Numbered from the stretch's first letter, positions 42,580 to 51,473 are shown. The stretch: 64,000 nucleotides of DNA from DATEPR01 sp963780635 (GCA_963780635.1 CAWACW010000018.1:62001-126000), one strand, 5' to 3'. The notes: generated from the letters alone by a model not told the origin. Translations and numbers: made by a program.

Positions 42580-44043
42580 GTGGATCTGGCGGCCAGTGGT
42601 GACGCGACGCCGGCCGACGAGACGCTGGGCGAGAGCCCGGTGGACGACGGCACCCTCCTGCGACTGGTCCGAGCCGGCGACGACAGTGCGTTCGCCGCGC
42701 TGTTCGCCCGGCACGCGGCCGCGGTCCGGGGTTACGCGTTGCGCTGCTGTGCCGACGTCGTCGACGCCGAGGACATGGCCGCCGAGGCCTTCTTCCGGGT
42801 GCTGCAGGCGGTACGCCGCGGTTCCGGACCGGCCGACAACGTGCGCGGCTACCTGTTCACCGTGGTCCGGCGGCTGGCCGCCGAGTGGAGCCTGCGCAAG
42901 CGGGACGTGCCGGTTGCCGACGACGAACTGGGCCGCCAGCTGGAAGCGGCCCGGCCGGCCGCGGTGGCCTCACGCGCCGACTTACAGCTGATCGCGGCCG
43001 CGTTCACCACGCTGCCCCGGCGGTGGCGGGCCGTGTTGTGGCGGGTGGAGGTCGAGGGTGAGCGGCCGGCGGCGGCGGCGTCGCACTTCGGCCTGAGCCC
43101 GAACGCCACGGCCGCCCTCGCCCGCCGCGCCCGGCAGGGCCTGCGAGCCGCGTACCTGCAGGCACACCTCGCGCCGGCGGGTGGGGCCACCGAGTGCCGG
43201 ACCGTGGTGGCCAAACTGGGCGCCTTCACCGCCGGCCAGGTCACCGGCACCGAGGCCACCCGGATCCGGGACCACCTCGGCGGCTGCCGGTCCTGCCAGG
43301 TGCTGCACGCCGAACTGGAGGACGTCTGCGCGGGCCTGCGGCGGCACGCGAGCGCGCTGGCCCCGCTGGCCGGCGGTGCGCTGGGTGGCCGCCATCTGCT
43401 GCTGGGCCGGGCGCTGCTCGGCCGGGTCGGGCACGCGCTGGCCGTGGGTGCCAGGGCCAAACTCGCGGTGGCCGCGCTGTCGGTGGTCGCCGTGGGTGGT
43501 GTCGGGTTCGCCGCCGGGCCGCTCATCGCGCGGCTGGACGCGTCGCCGACCGTCAACCGGGCCGTCGGGCCGGTGTTGCTCAGCACGACCAGCACGAGCC
43601 GGTCCAGCCCGCCGCGGCTCGGCGGGCCGAGCCCGGAGCGGATCGCCGGGGCCTTCGCACCGACCCGGGCTCGCGGGCACGTCCGGCCGGACGGGATCAC
43701 CCGGACAATGGTGCGGACCGGCGGGGCCGTGGTGCCGGTCGCCAGGGCCGTCGTGCCCGGCGGTGTGGCCGCCGGTAGTGCGGTGCCCGGTACCGCCGTG
43801 ACCAGCAACGGGCCGACCGGCACCGGGCCGACGACCGGCGAGGCGACGATGCCCCAGCTGTTCGCCGTCCCGACGAGCTCGGCGGCGGACTCCGTGACGA
43901 CCTCTCCCGACGCGACAGCGGGCGCGGACCTCGGGGGCACCACCGATGCCGGCACGCCGGATCCCGGCAGCACCGTGTCCAGCACGTCCTGGACCAGCGA
44001 CGGGACGACCGTGCGGGTGTGGACCTGGTCCAGGCTCTGGTGA
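42580..44043 (+). CDS. ECF sigma factor fused to a zinc-finger anti-sigma module and membrane helix
   Basis: 487 residues. Sigma-2 (about 25-95): VRAGDDSAFAALFARHAAAV, AEDMAAEAFFRVLQAV, NVRGYLFTVVRRLAAEW. Sigma-4 (about 135-190): AFTTLPRRWRAVLWRVEVEG and HFGLSPNATAALARRARQGL. A ZAS-like finger HLGGCRSCQVLHAEL (HxxxCxxC) follows at about 232, then a hydrophobic helix (about 300-322, LAVAALSVVAVGGVGFAAGP) and a long Ser/Thr/Pro-rich external tail. Such fusions tether the sigma factor to the membrane and resemble described ECF groups with C-terminal extensions. TTA codon at 42982-42984. No separate anti-sigma gene adjoins. Confidence 0.88.
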   Translation: MDLAASGDATPADETLGESPVDDGTLLRLVRAGDDSAFAALFARHAAAVRGYALRCCADVVDAEDMAAEAFFRVLQAVRRGSGPADNVRGYLFTVVRRLAAEWSLRKRDVPVADDELGRQLEAARPAAVASRADLQLIAAAFTTLPRRWRAVLWRVEVEGERPAAAASHFGLSPNATAALARRARQGLRAAYLQAHLAPAGGATECRTVVAKLGAFTAGQVTGTEATRIRDHLGGCRSCQVLHAELEDVCAGLRRHASALAPLAGGALGGRHLLLGRALLGRVGHALAVGARAKLAVAALSVVAVGGVGFAAGPLIARLDASPTVNRAVGPVLLSTTSTSRSSPPRLGGPSPERIAGAFAPTRARGHVRPDGITRTMVRTGGAVVPVARAVVPGGVAAGSAVPGTAVTSNGPTGTGPTTGEATMPQLFAVPTSSAADSVTTSPDATAGADLGGTTDAGTPDPGSTVSSTSWTSDGTTVRVWTWSRLW

Positions 44044-44233
44044 TCGCGGTCACATCTCAATTGGTCACGACAGGTTGGACACGCTCGGTAGCCGGTGCGC
44101 CACAACGGAATCGACCGAGGTGGCCCTAGGATTTCACCCAGTCCGACCAGCGACGGCTTGGTACCGTGAATGGACGCGGTGTGACCGGTCTGCGGTCCGT
44201 ATGTGTCGGACGGCAGTGTTCCAGGAGGCGGAC

Positions 44234-44671
44234 ATGACGCGACTGGTGAAAGGGCGCGACGGTCGAATGTGGACCCTGCGCACCCAGATGGAGTGGGCGA
44301 CGCCTGCCACCGTTGACGACTTCGAACACGACGTGGCCAGTGGCTACGCCCCCGGCATCGTGATGCTGGCGATGCTGGCCGTCCTGGTGGTCGCGCTGGT
44401 GCTGTGGACCCCGGTGGGCGTGATCGTGCCCGCCTGGCTGATCGTGGCACTCGTCATCGTGCTGGCGTTCTTCCCGCTCCGGTGGGCGATGCGCCGGCCG
44501 TGGCAGCTGGTCGCGAACACCCGGGGTGACGTCGAGGAGCAGGGCGCGGAGCGCTGGGTCGGCACGGTGCGCGGGATGTTCAACATCCGCACCGTGACCA
44601 AGAAGGTCGCCCGCGACATCGAGGTCTACAACATGCCCAGCCCGGAGAGCCCGCTCTACCCGGTCGACTGA
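44234..44671 (+). CDS. Two-helix membrane protein
   Basis: 145 residues, ATG preceded by CAGGAGG at 6 nt. The N-terminal 35 residues are soluble (TLRTQMEWATPATVDDFEHD). Two close hydrophobic segments (about 42-60 and 63-82; IVMLAMLAVLVVALVLW and PAWLIVALVIVLAFF) follow, then a conserved basic C-terminal region with RRPWQLVANTRGD and WVGTVRGMFNIRTVTKKVA. Familiar as an uncharacterised actinobacterial membrane family. It is 38 bp before the glycosylase gene. Confidence 0.78.
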   Translation: MTRLVKGRDGRMWTLRTQMEWATPATVDDFEHDVASGYAPGIVMLAMLAVLVVALVLWTPVGVIVPAWLIVALVIVLAFFPLRWAMRRPWQLVANTRGDVEEQGAERWVGTVRGMFNIRTVTKKVARDIEVYNMPSPESPLYPVD

Positions 44672-44708
44672 CCTCGACTGATTCGCGATTCGGCGCCAGA
44701 CTGGTGTG

Positions 44709-45590
44709 GTGCCCGAGCTGCCCGAGATCGAAGCGCTCGCCCAGCACCTGCGCGAACACGCCGTCGGCCGGACGGTCGCCAGGGTGGATGTGGCGTCCAT
44801 GTCCGTGCTCAAGACATTCCAGCCCAGCTGGACGGCGCTGCACGGCCACCAGGTGCTGGCCGCGGGCAGGCACGGCAAGTTCCTCGACATCACCATCGCG
44901 CAGGACGACCCGGCCGCGCCGCTGCACCTGATCACCCATCTGGCCAGGGCCGGCTGGCTGCGCTGGGCGGAGACGCTGTCCGCGACGCCACCGAAACCGG
45001 GCAAGGGACCGCTGGCGTTGCGCGTGCACCTCGGACCGCCCGGCCAGGGTCCCGGGTTCGACCTGACCGAAGCGGGTACCAAGAAGGGCCTGGCCGTCTG
45101 GATCGTGGCCGACCCGGCCGAGGTGCCCGGCATCGCCAACCTCGGGCCGGACGCCCTGACCATCACCCGGGACGGACTGGCCGACCTCTACTCGGGGCAC
45201 ACCGAGCGGCTCAAGACGGCCCTGACCCAGCAGTCGATCCTGGCCGGAGTCGGCAACGCCTACTCCGACGAGATCATGCACACCGCGAAGCTGTCGCCCT
45301 ACGCCACGTCGGGCAAGCTGTCCGACGCCGCACTGGACGCGCTGCACGCGGCGATGGTGTCCGTGCTGACCGACGCCGTGACGCGCTCGGTGGGCCAGCA
45401 CGCCGCGCTGCTCAAGGGCGAGAAGCACGCCGGCCTGCGGGTGCACGGGCGGACCGGGCTGCCCTGCCCGGTGTGCGGCGACACCATCCGTGAGGTCTCG
45501 TTCGCGGACAAGTCGTTCCAGTACTGCCCGACGTGCCAGACCGGCGGCAAGCCGCTGGCCGACCGACGGCTGTCCCGCCTGCTCAAATAA
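44709..45590 (+). CDS. Fpg/Nei-family DNA glycosylase
   Basis: 293 residues. GTG at 44709 places Pro at position 2 and Glu at 3 (MPELPEIEALAQHL), the catalytic N-terminus of Fpg/Nei enzymes, so the GTG one codon earlier is rejected. HGKFLDI holds the conserved Lys region, LAGVGNAYSDEIMHTAKLSP the helix-two-turn-helix, and CPVCGDTIREVSFADKSFQY with CPTC the C-terminal zinc finger. It removes oxidised bases from DNA. No SOS-type element was noticed. Confidence 0.93.
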   Translation: MPELPEIEALAQHLREHAVGRTVARVDVASMSVLKTFQPSWTALHGHQVLAAGRHGKFLDITIAQDDPAAPLHLITHLARAGWLRWAETLSATPPKPGKGPLALRVHLGPPGQGPGFDLTEAGTKKGLAVWIVADPAEVPGIANLGPDALTITRDGLADLYSGHTERLKTALTQQSILAGVGNAYSDEIMHTAKLSPYATSGKLSDAALDALHAAMVSVLTDAVTRSVGQHAALLKGEKHAGLRVHGRTGLPCPVCGDTIREVSFADKSFQYCPTCQTGGKPLADRRLSRLLK

Positions 45591-45649
45591 CCCCGGTGTC
45601 GTCCGGTCGGCGGAGGTGACTTGCCACTGACCACCGCACAGCGGAGCAT

Positions 45650-46984
45650 GTGCGCGTGGCTCAGCTTCTGTCCGAGCGCGCTGTGCTGGGTGTGATCGCC
45701 ACCCTCGCCGTACTCGTGCTCTTCGTGGTGCTGTGCCGGGCGCGGCGCGTCAGCTCCTCCGTCGACGACGCGACGCTCGCCGCGCTGCAACGGATCTCCA
45801 AGGCAACCCCCGACCTGCGCGAGGGTCTGACCCAGCAGGCCGCCGACCGCGCGACCCCGCACCTGCGCGAACTGCTGCGCTGCGTCGCCGTCGGCATCAC
45901 CGAGGCGGACGGCACGCTGCTGTCCTGGGACGGCGAGGCCAACGAGCACTACCGGGACCTGACCGAGCACATCACCCGCTCGATCGGCGAGCTGCGCCGC
46001 GAGCACGTGGACCACGACCGGCTGCCGTGCAACCGCCGGGGGAACTGCCCGATGCGCACCGCGGTGATCGTGCCGCTGGCGGTCGAGGGCTCGGTCGAGG
46101 GCGCGCTCGTGGTGGTCGGTGGTGTCGGCGGCAAGCGGCTGATCCGGATGGCCGACGAGATCGCCCGGTTCGTGTGCACGCAGCTGGAGCTCAACCAGCT
46201 CGACGAGTCGCGCCAGCAGCTGGCCCAGGCCGAGGTCCGGGCGTTGCGCGCGCAGATCTCGCCGCACTTCGTCTACAACGCGCTGAACACGATCTCCTCG
46301 CTGATCCGCACGGACCCGGAGCGGGCCCGCGAACTGCTGATGGAGTTCGCCGACTTCACCCGCTACTCGTTCCGCACGTCCGGCCTGTTCACCACGCTGG
46401 CCGAGGAACTGCGCAACATCGACCGGTACCTGACGCTGGAGAGCGCCCGGTACGGGCCGCAGCGGCTGAGGGTGCGGCTCAAGATCTCACCCGAGGTGCT
46501 GTCGGTGACCGTGCCGTTCCTGGTGCTGCAGCCGCTGGTGGAGAACGCCGTGCGGCACGGCCTGGCCCGCAAGCCCGGCGGCGGCACGGTCACCGTGGTG
46601 GCCCAGGACAACGGCACCGAGGCGCTGATCAGCGTCGAGGACGACGGCGTCGGGATGGACGCGGACCGGCTGGCCGACCTGCGCGACGCGCACCGCAGCG
46701 GCGCGCACGTCGGCATCGGCAACATCAACCAGCGCATGCGGTCGGTGTACGGCGAGGAGTACGCGCTGATGGTGGAGACCGCGCCCGGCGCGGGCATGAA
46801 GGTCATCCTGCGGGTGCCCAAGTTCAGCCCGAACGTGCACGCGGTCGTGCCCGGCTACAGCGACCTGGACGAGCGCGAGGAGACCGATCCCGGCAGGCAC
46901 ACGGCGCCGGACTACGACGCCCTGGACAGCGGCCTGGACGACGGCACCGTCAGCGGAACCTCGGTGGTCCCGACTCCCCGCTGA
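45650..46984 (+). CDS. LytS/YehU-type sensor histidine kinase with GAF domain
   Basis: 444 residues. One N-terminal membrane helix (about 10-30), then a GAF-like domain (about 65-175) containing LPCNRRGNCPMRTAVIVPLA, whose two Cys are conserved-looking and could be redox or ligand sensitive. His_kinase module: LRAQISPHFVYNALNTISSL with the phosphoacceptor His, and ATPase LVENAVRHGLARKPGGG and VGIGNINQRM. GTG at 45650; GTG at 45656 has better spacing to GCGGAG. The partner regulator is two genes downstream. Confidence 0.93.
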   Translation: MRVAQLLSERAVLGVIATLAVLVLFVVLCRARRVSSSVDDATLAALQRISKATPDLREGLTQQAADRATPHLRELLRCVAVGITEADGTLLSWDGEANEHYRDLTEHITRSIGELRREHVDHDRLPCNRRGNCPMRTAVIVPLAVEGSVEGALVVVGGVGGKRLIRMADEIARFVCTQLELNQLDESRQQLAQAEVRALRAQISPHFVYNALNTISSLIRTDPERARELLMEFADFTRYSFRTSGLFTTLAEELRNIDRYLTLESARYGPQRLRVRLKISPEVLSVTVPFLVLQPLVENAVRHGLARKPGGGTVTVVAQDNGTEALISVEDDGVGMDADRLADLRDAHRSGAHVGIGNINQRMRSVYGEEYALMVETAPGAGMKVILRVPKFSPNVHAVVPGYSDLDEREETDPGRHTAPDYDALDSGLDDGTVSGTSVVPTPR

Positions 46985-47022
46985 GGCGACCACGCGATCA
47001 TCGGTGGCCGTAGGCTCGGGGC

Positions 47023-47892
47023 ATGAACTCGACGGACAGGTGGACGGCGAAGCTGCCGGTGGTGGGCGACCGGATGGATCACCGGCCGGTGGTCTCGGTC
47101 GTGCGACTGCACGGCGTGATCACTCCGACGCCGTCGCCGGTCGGCCGTGGCGCGATCAACCTGTCGGCCGTCGAATCCGCGCTGACCAGGGCCTTCGCGC
47201 CCGAGCGGCTGGTCGCGGTGGCCGTGGTGATCAACTCGCCGGGTGGCGCGCCGACGCAGTCCGCGCTGGTGGCCGACCGGATCCGCGGACTGGCCGCCAA
47301 GCGGCGCACCCCGGTGCTGGCGTTCTGCGAGGACGTGGCCGCGTCCGGCGGCTACTGGCTGGCCTGCGCGGGGGACGAGATCTACGCGCACTCGACGTCC
47401 ATGGTCGGCTCGATCGGCGTGGTGAACTCCGGTTTCGGCCTGACCGGCCTGATCGAGCGGTTCGGCGTGGAGCGGCGCCTGCACACGGCGGGCGACCACA
47501 AGGCCCGCCTCGACCCGTTCCAGCCCGAGCGCCCGGAGGACGTGGCGTGGCTGGAGACGATGCTCGGTGACCTGCACGAACAGTTCGTCGGCTGGGTGCG
47601 GTCGCGGCGCGGCGACAAGCTGACCGACGCGGCCGACCTGTTCTCCGGCGACGTCTGGACCGGTGCGAAAGCGCTGGAGCTGGGCCTGATCGACGGCCTG
47701 GGCACACTGCGCGAGGTGATCAGCGAGCGCTACGCGGACGCCCACGTGGTGACGGTGGAGCCGCGCAAGCCGTTGCTCGCCCGGTTGGGTATGACCGGCG
47801 CCACAGCCCGGCTGCCCGGGCCGGCCGGTGGGGTGCAGGCCGCCCTGGACGTGCTGGAGCAGCGCGCCGCCTGGTCCCGCTTCGGACTCTGA
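47023..47892 (+). CDS. S49-family peptidase (SppA/SohB-like)
   Basis: 289 residues with a ClpP-like fold. LVAVAVVINSPGGAPTQSAL is the oxyanion-hole strand. FCEDVAASGGYWLACAGDEI carries the nucleophile Ser (ASGG), and TAGDHKARLDPFQPE the likely general-base Lys. No clear signal peptide, unlike SppA, so it may be cytoplasmic or peripheral. It lies between the LytS kinase and LytTR regulator on the same strand (38 and 61 bp gaps), an unexpected place for a peptidase. Confidence 0.9.
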   Translation: MNSTDRWTAKLPVVGDRMDHRPVVSVVRLHGVITPTPSPVGRGAINLSAVESALTRAFAPERLVAVAVVINSPGGAPTQSALVADRIRGLAAKRRTPVLAFCEDVAASGGYWLACAGDEIYAHSTSMVGSIGVVNSGFGLTGLIERFGVERRLHTAGDHKARLDPFQPERPEDVAWLETMLGDLHEQFVGWVRSRRGDKLTDAADLFSGDVWTGAKALELGLIDGLGTLREVISERYADAHVVTVEPRKPLLARLGMTGATARLPGPAGGVQAALDVLEQRAAWSRFGL

Positions 47893-47953
47893 CGATCAAT
47901 CACCCGCTCGGGGACTGATTGCCGGTGGACAATTCGGCCCGAGGGTGGGCAGT

Positions 47954-48799
47954 ATGCGCGTCACAGTGAGTACACGTGATGGCACCTCAGGTCTCGTCGT
48001 GCTGGCCGTGGACGACGAGCCACACGGGCTGAACGAGCTCGCCTACATGCTGGAGAGCAACCAGCACGTGCGGCGGGCCCTCTCAGCGGGCGACGCGGCC
48101 GAAGCGCTCGGGGTGGTCGGCGGCGGCGATCCCGAGGTCGTGGTCCGCAAGCGGGCCAAGCTGCCCCCGGTCGACGCCGTCTTCATCGACATCAACATGC
48201 CCGGCCTGTCCGGGGTCGAGCTGGCCAGGGTGCTGGCCGCGCTCAGACCGCCACCGGCGCTGGTGTTCGTCACGGGCATCGGCGACGAAGCGGTCACCGC
48301 GTTCGACCTCGGCGCCGTCGACTACGTGCTCAAGCCGCTCAAGCAGGAACGGCTCGATCGCGCGGTGGAGCGGGTGCTGGCCAAGCGGGTGCCGATCGCC
48401 CAGGGCCCGAACTCCGCCGTCCTGCCGCCGGAACCTGCCGACGACGAGGTGATCCCGGTCGAGCTGGCAGGCACCACGAAGCTGGTGCCCAGGGCCACCG
48501 TGCGCTGGGTCGAGGCCCAGGGCGACTACGCCCGCCTGCACACCGCGGACGGCTCGCACCTGGTGCGGATCCCGTTGGCGCAGCTCGAGGAACGCTGGGG
48601 CGAGGCCGGTTTCGTGCGCATCCACCGGTCGTTCCTGGTGGCGTTGTCGCTGATCACCGAGCTGAAGATGGGTGCGTCGGGCTACACCGTGGTGATCGGG
48701 GAGAACGAGAAGGAGCTGCCGGTCAGCCGCAGGCACACCCGCCAGCTCAAGGACCGGCTGGTCCGCGCGCCGAAGAACGGCTGGGGCGGCGGCTCGTGA
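47954..48799 (+). CDS. LytTR-family response regulator
   Basis: 281 residues. Receiver (about 15-140): LAVDDEPHGLNELAYML, VDAVFIDINMPGLSGVELAR with phosphoacceptor Asp, FVTGIGDEAVTAFDLGAVDY and VLKPLKQERLDRAVER. The LytTR DNA-binding domain (about 180-275) has VRWVEAQGDYARLHTADGSH, GFVRIHRSFLVAL and ELPVSRRHTRQLKDRL. Pairs with the LytS kinase. By analogy with YehU/YehT-type systems it may activate the symporter genes downstream. Its stop is the first element of a 17-bp repeat. Confidence 0.94.
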   Translation: MRVTVSTRDGTSGLVVLAVDDEPHGLNELAYMLESNQHVRRALSAGDAAEALGVVGGGDPEVVVRKRAKLPPVDAVFIDINMPGLSGVELARVLAALRPPPALVFVTGIGDEAVTAFDLGAVDYVLKPLKQERLDRAVERVLAKRVPIAQGPNSAVLPPEPADDEVIPVELAGTTKLVPRATVRWVEAQGDYARLHTADGSHLVRIPLAQLEERWGEAGFVRIHRSFLVALSLITELKMGASGYTVVIGENEKELPVSRRHTRQLKDRLVRAPKNGWGGGS

Positions 48800-48846
48800 G
48801 CAGGCAACGGCAGTGAGCAGGCAACGGCAGTGAGCAGGCAACGGCA
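48796..48846 (+). repeat. Three 17-bp tandem copies forming overlapping mini-ORFs
   Basis: GTGAGCAGGCAACGGCA starts at 48796, 48813 and 48830; the next gene starts with the same GTGAGCAGGC at 48847. Each copy encodes the same six-codon frame MSRQRQ, whose TGA overlaps the next GTG as GTGA. The first GTG also overlaps the LytTR stop. The ancestral state was probably a single GTGA junction. Confidence 0.9.
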
Positions 48847-49266
48847 GTGAGCAGGCACTCCAGCGGCAACGCGCCGCCGGACGAGCAGCCGGACCCCGGC
48901 CCGGCGCGCAAGCCGCGGCGTAAGCGGGTCGTGCTCAACGACTCGCGCAACCCGGTCACCGTCATCCGGGTGATCACCGAGATCGAGGAGCAGACCAGCG
49001 TCGGCGAGGCGCTGGTGCGCAACCTGGTGCGCGCGCAGCTGCGGATGGCGCTGGGGCTCGGGTTGCTCACCGCGGTGCTGTTCGGCGGCCTGCCGCTGGC
49101 GTTCTACCTGTCGCCCTCGTTCGCCACCGCCAGCGTGTTCGACGTCCGCCTGCCGTGGCTGTTGCTCGGGGTCCTACCCTTTCCGGTGTTGTTCGTGATC
49201 GGCGTGGTCTACAACCGGCTGGCCGAACGGCACGAGAAGGACTTCGTGAACATGGTCGAGAGCTGA
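48847..49266 (+). CDS. DUF485-like small membrane partner of the symporter
   Basis: 139 residues: a disordered, basic N-terminus (to about 30), VTVIRVITEIEEQTSVGEAL, then two membrane helices (about 70-88, LGLGLLTAVLFGGLPLAFYL, and about 103-122, WLLLGVLPFPVLFVIGVV) and YNRLAERHEKDFVNMVES. Two-helix proteins of this kind precede ActP/SSS acetate symporters. The GTG start lies in the fourth partial copy of the 17-bp repeat. The symporter begins 20 bp later. Confidence 0.8.
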   Translation: MSRHSSGNAPPDEQPDPGPARKPRRKRVVLNDSRNPVTVIRVITEIEEQTSVGEALVRNLVRAQLRMALGLGLLTAVLFGGLPLAFYLSPSFATASVFDVRLPWLLLGVLPFPVLFVIGVVYNRLAERHEKDFVNMVES

Positions 49267-49285
49267 CCGAAACCCCGTAGGGCCT

Positions 49286-51064
49286 GTGGTGGAACTGAAT
49301 CCCGTCGCCATCGTCGCCATCGGGCTGATCGGCGCCGTGACGTTCTACCTGGGCTTCCACAGTTCCCGGTTGGCCAACACCACCCAGGACTTCCTGGTGG
49401 CCCGCCGGATCGTGCGCTCCCGGCGCAACGCGGCCGCCATCTCCGGCGAGTACCTGTCGGCCGCGTCCTTCCTGGGCATCGCCGGGCTGATCCTCAAGGA
49501 CGGCGTCGACTCGCTCTGGTACGCGGTCGGGTTCACCGCCGGCTATCTCGCGCTGCTGCTGTTCGTGGCCGCGCCGCTGCGCCGCTCGGGCGCGTACACG
49601 CTGCCCGACTTCGCCGAGGCGCGGCTCGGCTCGGCCGGGCTGCGCAAGCTGTGCACGGTGTTCGTCGTGGTGATCAGCGTGCTGTACCTGGTGCCGCAGC
49701 TGCAGGGCGCCGGCCTGACGCTGTCCACGATCCTGCCGGTGCCCGCGTGGGTGGGCATGGTCGTGGTGATCGCGCTGGTCACGGTCAACGCGTTCGGCGG
49801 CGGGATGCGCTCCATCACGGTCGTGCAGGCGTTCCAGTACTGGGTCAAGCTGGTCGCCATCGCACTGCCCGCGTTCGTGCTGGTGGTGGTGTTCGTGGGC
49901 GGGCACCCGCCGCAGGGCAGCCTGGGCGCGCCCGCGCCGCCGCGGTTCGCCGACGGGATGACGATCAAGGTGCCGGCCACGGTCCGGTTGGAGGTCGCCG
50001 AACCGGTGCACGTGCAGGCGTTCGGTGTGGTCAACGGGTTCGACAACAACGGCCCGCTGCTGATGAATCCGGGCCTGGACTACACGGTCGCAGCGCACAC
50101 GAAGCTGGTGTTCCCGCCCGGTTCCGCGACGCCGACGCCGACCGGGTCGCCGCTGACCGACGCGGCCTGGCTGCGCCCCCAGTCCGGTGGCGTGTCCGGA
50201 CTGTTGAGCACGTACTCGCTGATCGTGGCGCTGTTCCTGGGCACGATGGGCCTGCCGCACGTGCTGGTTCGCTTCTACACCAACCCGAACGGCCGCGCGG
50301 CCCGGCGCACCACGCTGCACGTGCTGTTGCTGCTCGGCCTGTTCTACCTGTTCCCGACGATGCTCGGCGCGCTCGCCCGGCTCTACACGCCGGAACTGCT
50401 GGTGACCGGCCGCACGGACGCGGCGATCCTGCTGCTGCCGCAGAAGATCATCGGCGGTACGGCGGGGGAGGTGCTGGGCGCGGTGATCGTGGCCGGTGCG
50501 TTCGCCGCGTTCCTGTCCACGTCGTCGGGCCTGCTGGTGAGCATCGCCGGTGTGGTGTCCACCGAGGCGTTCCCCGGGCGGGTGCGGGACTTCCGGTGGG
50601 CCACGGTGATCGCGGCGGTCATCCCACTGGTGCTGGCGATCGCGTTGCCGGAGACCGACATCTCGCTGTCGGTGGGGCTGTCGTTCGCGCTCGCCGCGTC
50701 GACGTTCTGCCCGGTGCTGGTGATCGGCATCTGGTGGCGGCGGCTGACCTGGGTGGGCGCGGCCGCGGGCATGGTGGTCGGCGGCGGCCTGGTGCTGGTC
50801 GCGCTCGCGTTGAACATCGTCAGCGAGTACACCGGCGGCTGGGCGCCGTGGCCGGTGGTGCAGCCCGCGCTGATCTCGGTGCCCGCCGCGTTCGCCGCGG
50901 TGTTCCTGGGCAGCCTGTGCACGCGGAGCCGGATCCCGGACGACGTGAACCGGATCCTGCTGCGGCTGCATGCCCCCGACCCGCTCGGCCTGACCAGGGA
51001 CCGCGACATCGCCCGGTTCGGCGACGGCACCGGCGGCAGGCACGCGCGCGGCCCGGGCACCTGA
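49286..51064 (+). CDS. SSS-family sodium/monocarboxylate symporter (ActP/MctC-like)
   Basis: 592 residues with about 13 membrane segments. ISGEYLSAASFLGIAGLIL is the hallmark of acetate/pyruvate SSS transporters. GLPHVLVRFYTNPNGRAARR and AFAAFLSTSSGLLVSIAGVV are further conserved regions, the latter containing the Na+-site Ser residues. A long extracytoplasmic insertion (about 208-305) is usual in actinobacterial members. GTG at 49286 or 49289. With the LytS/LytTR pair upstream it probably forms a carboxylate sensing and uptake unit. Confidence 0.92.
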   Translation: MVELNPVAIVAIGLIGAVTFYLGFHSSRLANTTQDFLVARRIVRSRRNAAAISGEYLSAASFLGIAGLILKDGVDSLWYAVGFTAGYLALLLFVAAPLRRSGAYTLPDFAEARLGSAGLRKLCTVFVVVISVLYLVPQLQGAGLTLSTILPVPAWVGMVVVIALVTVNAFGGGMRSITVVQAFQYWVKLVAIALPAFVLVVVFVGGHPPQGSLGAPAPPRFADGMTIKVPATVRLEVAEPVHVQAFGVVNGFDNNGPLLMNPGLDYTVAAHTKLVFPPGSATPTPTGSPLTDAAWLRPQSGGVSGLLSTYSLIVALFLGTMGLPHVLVRFYTNPNGRAARRTTLHVLLLLGLFYLFPTMLGALARLYTPELLVTGRTDAAILLLPQKIIGGTAGEVLGAVIVAGAFAAFLSTSSGLLVSIAGVVSTEAFPGRVRDFRWATVIAAVIPLVLAIALPETDISLSVGLSFALAASTFCPVLVIGIWWRRLTWVGAAAGMVVGGGLVLVALALNIVSEYTGGWAPWPVVQPALISVPAAFAAVFLGSLCTRSRIPDDVNRILLRLHAPDPLGLTRDRDIARFGDGTGGRHARGPGT

Positions 51065-51124
51065 ACGGGCGGCAGAGGTGACACTCACGTTGCTGATACG
51101 CCGGTCCATGGCAGCATCGGAGGG

Positions 51125-51469
51125 GTGAACCCGCAGACCTTGCCCAGCGTGTCCGTGTCCGACGTGTCCGACGACCTGCCCCAGGGCGTCGTGCTGCTCG
51201 ACGTCCGCGAGGACGACGAGTGGGCAGCAGGCCACGCGCCGACCGCGCGGCACCTCCCGATGAGCGAGCTGGCCGGCCGGCTGGCGGAGCTGCCGCAGGA
51301 GGACAACCTCTACGTGATCTGCCGTTCCGGCGGCAGGTCGGCCCGGGTGACCGCCTACCTGAACGCGAACGGCTGGGACGCCGTGAACGTGGACGGCGGC
51401 ATGCAGCACTGGGCCGCGAGCGGCCGCCCGCTGGTGACCGACTCCGGCGCCGATCCGGAAGTCATCTGA
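51125..51469 (+). CDS. Rhodanese-like sulfurtransferase domain protein
   Basis: A 114-residue single rhodanese domain: VVLLDVREDDEWAAGHAPTA, then YVICRSGGRSARVTAYL with the active-site Cys in CRSGGRS, and VNVDGGMQHWAASGRPL. Cytoplasmic. It carries persulfide sulfur or acts in thiosulfate/cyanide metabolism; the partner is not evident. GTG start. The next gene begins 5 bp after the stop. Confidence 0.92.
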   Translation: MNPQTLPSVSVSDVSDDLPQGVVLLDVREDDEWAAGHAPTARHLPMSELAGRLAELPQEDNLYVICRSGGRSARVTAYLNANGWDAVNVDGGMQHWAASGRPLVTDSGADPEVI

Positions 51470-51473
51470 GCCG

